IMG/VR virus record: IMGVR_UViG_3300034198_008498 | Span: 1 to 25,791 of that record | Source of the DNA: a virus | Direction: 5' to 3' (one strand) | DNA length: 25,791 bases | Shown: positions 24,939 through 25,791 of the stretch, piece after piece | How positions within the stretch are numbered: the stretch's first letter is position 1 | How the letters are laid out: every line of letters begins with the position of its first letter | Made by a program: the position numbers and the translations under genes | Notes under the pieces: generated by a model | What the model was told of the DNA's origin: nothing | Seen by the model: the letters and a program-made list of their open reading frames with translations, nothing else | Database searches by the model: none

Positions 24939-25111
24939 TGCAGACGTTCGTCCCCGCCGCCAGACGGGAGAAGCCGCGACGCTCTCGGAGTCCCGATCTC
25001 CAGCGTCCGAGTCGCTCGCCGCTGACCAATCCAATAACACAAGAGGAGACACACCACCATGACCACCAACTTCTGGCCCAACCGCATCACCGAAGACGAC
25101 GATTCGTGTGA
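24938..25111 (+). CDS. Possible small Arg/His-rich protein
   Basis: A 57-residue frame whose ATG shares one base with the preceding stop (TGATG), as many genes here do. The sequence is very basic and low in hydrophobic residues. It overlaps the next, better supported gene by 53 bases. No family is recognised. It may be translated by re-initiation or may be only an open frame in a leader; I favour the second. Confidence 0.25.
   Translation: MQTFVPAARREKPRRSRSPDLQRPSRSPLTNPITQEETHHHDHQLLAQPHHRRRRFV
24978..25007 (+). promoter_or_regulatory. Bulged stem-loop between two small genes
   Basis: GACGCT (24978-24983) pairs with AGCGTC (25002-25007) and GGAG (24987-24990) with CTCC (24998-25001), leaving a three-base bulge and a seven-base loop. 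No T-tract follows. It occupies the 120-base stretch before the ATG at 25059 and may be a leader or weak terminator element. Confidence 0.35.
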
Positions 25112-25277
25112 CGTGTGCGACGGCACCGGCCGAGTGCAGGACGAGCCGACCGACCGCCAACGTAACGCTGCCAAGCGTTTCGGCTGGGACTGTCCCGAGT
25201 TCTTTGACCGCCCCTGTTCGCTCTGTCCGATCAGAAGCAGCGCGGCGGTGACCCCCGAGGGTAAGGTCAGCGCATGA
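25059..25277 (+). CDS. Small protein with zinc-finger-like CxxC pairs
   Basis: A 72-residue protein with GAGGAG about 10 bases before the ATG. C17-x2-C20 is followed by D-G-T-G, the CxxCxGxG signature of DnaJ-type zinc fingers. C45 and C53-x2-C56 could supply the other ligands. The stretch between them is hydrophilic. Such mini zinc fingers are common among small phage proteins of unknown role. The stop overlaps the next start by four bases (ATGA, 25274-25277). Confidence 0.75.
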   Translation: MTTNFWPNRITEDDDSCDVCDGTGRVQDEPTDRQRNAAKRFGWDCPEFFDRPCSLCPIRSSAAVTPEGKVSA

Positions 25278-25381
25278 GAGAACCTCGCCGTGGGCAATTC
25301 CACTCCCTCAGGCAAACCGGTGCGGCGGCACACAAAGGGACCATCTCTCCCGAAGACATCATTGACGTGGAGAATCTCTAG
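25274..25381 (+). CDS. Very small (35-residue) protein
   Basis: The frame starts in an ATGA overlap with the preceding stop and ends at TAG 25379-25381, just before the next gene. It opens with a basic stretch (MREPRRGQF) and ends acidic (SPEDIIDVENL). The tight junctions on both sides and the filled gap favour a real gene. No family is recognised. Confidence 0.55.
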   Translation: MREPRRGQFHSLRQTGAAAHKGTISPEDIIDVENL

Positions 25382-25388
25382 GATCGCC

Positions 25389-25622
25389 GTGGTTGAAGAT
25401 GTTGCAGAAGAATTGGAGTGGGGGGATGCGAGTACCACTTCATACACGGCTGAATCTGCAAGCGTGAATGGCAAGAACGTAGTCGTATGCCTTGACGATG
25501 AAGGGCCGTTGCGACCGGCCTTCTACTGGACTGTTGAGGACGACAAGGTGGTTGCCGACGGCTGGGCTTCCAGCATAGAAATGGCGCGATCCTTTGCTGT
25601 CCATGAGGCCCGCCGTGGCTGA
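25389..25622 (+). CDS. Small conserved-looking phage protein of unknown function
   Basis: I place the start at the GTG at 25389 (77 residues), with AGGA at 25380-25383 five bases upstream and the preceding gene ending at 25381. The frame is open back to a GTG at 25290, but that part overlaps the previous small gene in another frame. The N-terminus is acidic. The middle is strand-rich (NVVVCLDDEG, F-WTVEDDKVVADGWA). It closes with an Ala-rich helix. It resembles many short actinophage-type proteins with the W-V, G, A-S-x2-A-R order, but no function is known. Confidence 0.65.
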   Translation: MVEDVAEELEWGDASTTSYTAESASVNGKNVVVCLDDEGPLRPAFYWTVEDDKVVADGWASSIEMARSFAVHEARRG

Positions 25623-25661
25623 CGACACCGTGACCAACTAGACCAAGCAGAGGAGAAACAA

Positions 25662-25791
25662 TGAAGACAGAACAGCAGACCATCCGCATCGTTCGGACGA
25701 AGGCCGACGCCATCATGTGCCGTAACGCAGGGGAGAACGTCCTGTGCGTGGAAGAGGCCGCTGAGGCACTTCTGGCCTTCGGTGGCGGTGA
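25662..25791 (+). CDS. Protein of unknown function, N-terminal part (3' truncated)
   Basis: The ATG at 25662 has GAGGAG at 25651-25656. The 43 residues visible run to the window end without a stop. They begin with a charged strand (TEQQTIRIVRTK) followed by an Ala/Glu-rich helix. Too little is seen to name it. Confidence 0.6.

Noticed and set aside
25290-25388. Earlier GTG start for the 77-residue gene
   Set aside because: It overlaps the 35-residue gene in another frame, and AGGA sits at the right distance before the GTG at 25389.
25615-25641. An 8-residue frame starting at GTG in an overlap with the preceding stop
   Set aside because: Too short to support; no strong ribosome-binding site of its own.
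1-25791. tRNA genes, integrase, transposase, attachment sites or a defence system
   Set aside because: None could be recognised on either strand; the content is tail morphogenesis followed by small genes.

Overview
This window is the tail-morphogenesis region of a contractile-tailed (myovirus-type) phage genome or prophage. Every gene reads on the + strand. Most neighbours are packed with 1-4 base overlaps (ATGA, TGATG, TAATG) or TGACATG junctions, and Shine-Dalgarno sites are of the AGGAGG type. The DNA is moderately GC-rich, GTG starts are used, and three peptidoglycan-hydrolase modules sit on the tail. Together these suggest a phage of a Gram-positive host, possibly an actinobacterium. That host call is inference; no host gene, integrase, tRNA or attachment site is visible.

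Layout. (1) 1-4625: five fibre-like or decoration genes. These are a truncated gene and its tandem paralogue, a low-complexity gene with an exact 60-bp period, and two beta-rich proteins. They lie before the neck genes, where head, neck or whisker fibres could be encoded. (2) 4626-4708: a short leader with a possible promoter and a stem-loop. (3) 4709-5940: a gp10-like neck/tail-completion protein and a probable tail terminator. (4) 6009-8313: tail sheath and a gp19-type tail tube. (5) 8344-9349: a zinc-ribbon protein resembling T4 gp26/base-plate proteins, and a 47-residue protein resembling the small protein that follows it in extracellular contractile injection systems. (6) 9339-12521: a tape measure carrying an M15-type peptidase and a lysozyme-like transglycosylase domain. 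(7) 12518-17855: baseplate adaptor with a C-terminal NlpC/P60 domain, LysM-like protein, gp27/GpD-like hub, gp25-like wedge and baseplate J/gp6. (8) 17852-23829: a GpI-like protein and a 1304-residue fibre with about 15 repeats of 20-21 residues. (9) 23845-25791: a small membrane protein (holin candidate), an acidic protein with a SAP/HeH-like motif, and several very small genes, the last one cut by the window end.

How it works together: sheath and tube are built around the tape measure on a baseplate made of adaptor, hub, gp25, J and I proteins. The hydrolase domains would open the cell wall during injection, and the fibre proteins would bind the host surface. The core resembles the T4/P2/eCIS contractile machine.

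Most notable points: three different wall hydrolases divided between tape measure and adaptor; a GD[IL]GD[LY]G motif recurring around the tape-measure enzyme domains; no recognisable spike (gpV/gp5/PAAR) gene beside the hub; the same class of 20-residue repeat in two distant fibre genes; and two places where a ribosome-binding site could be masked by RNA pairing.
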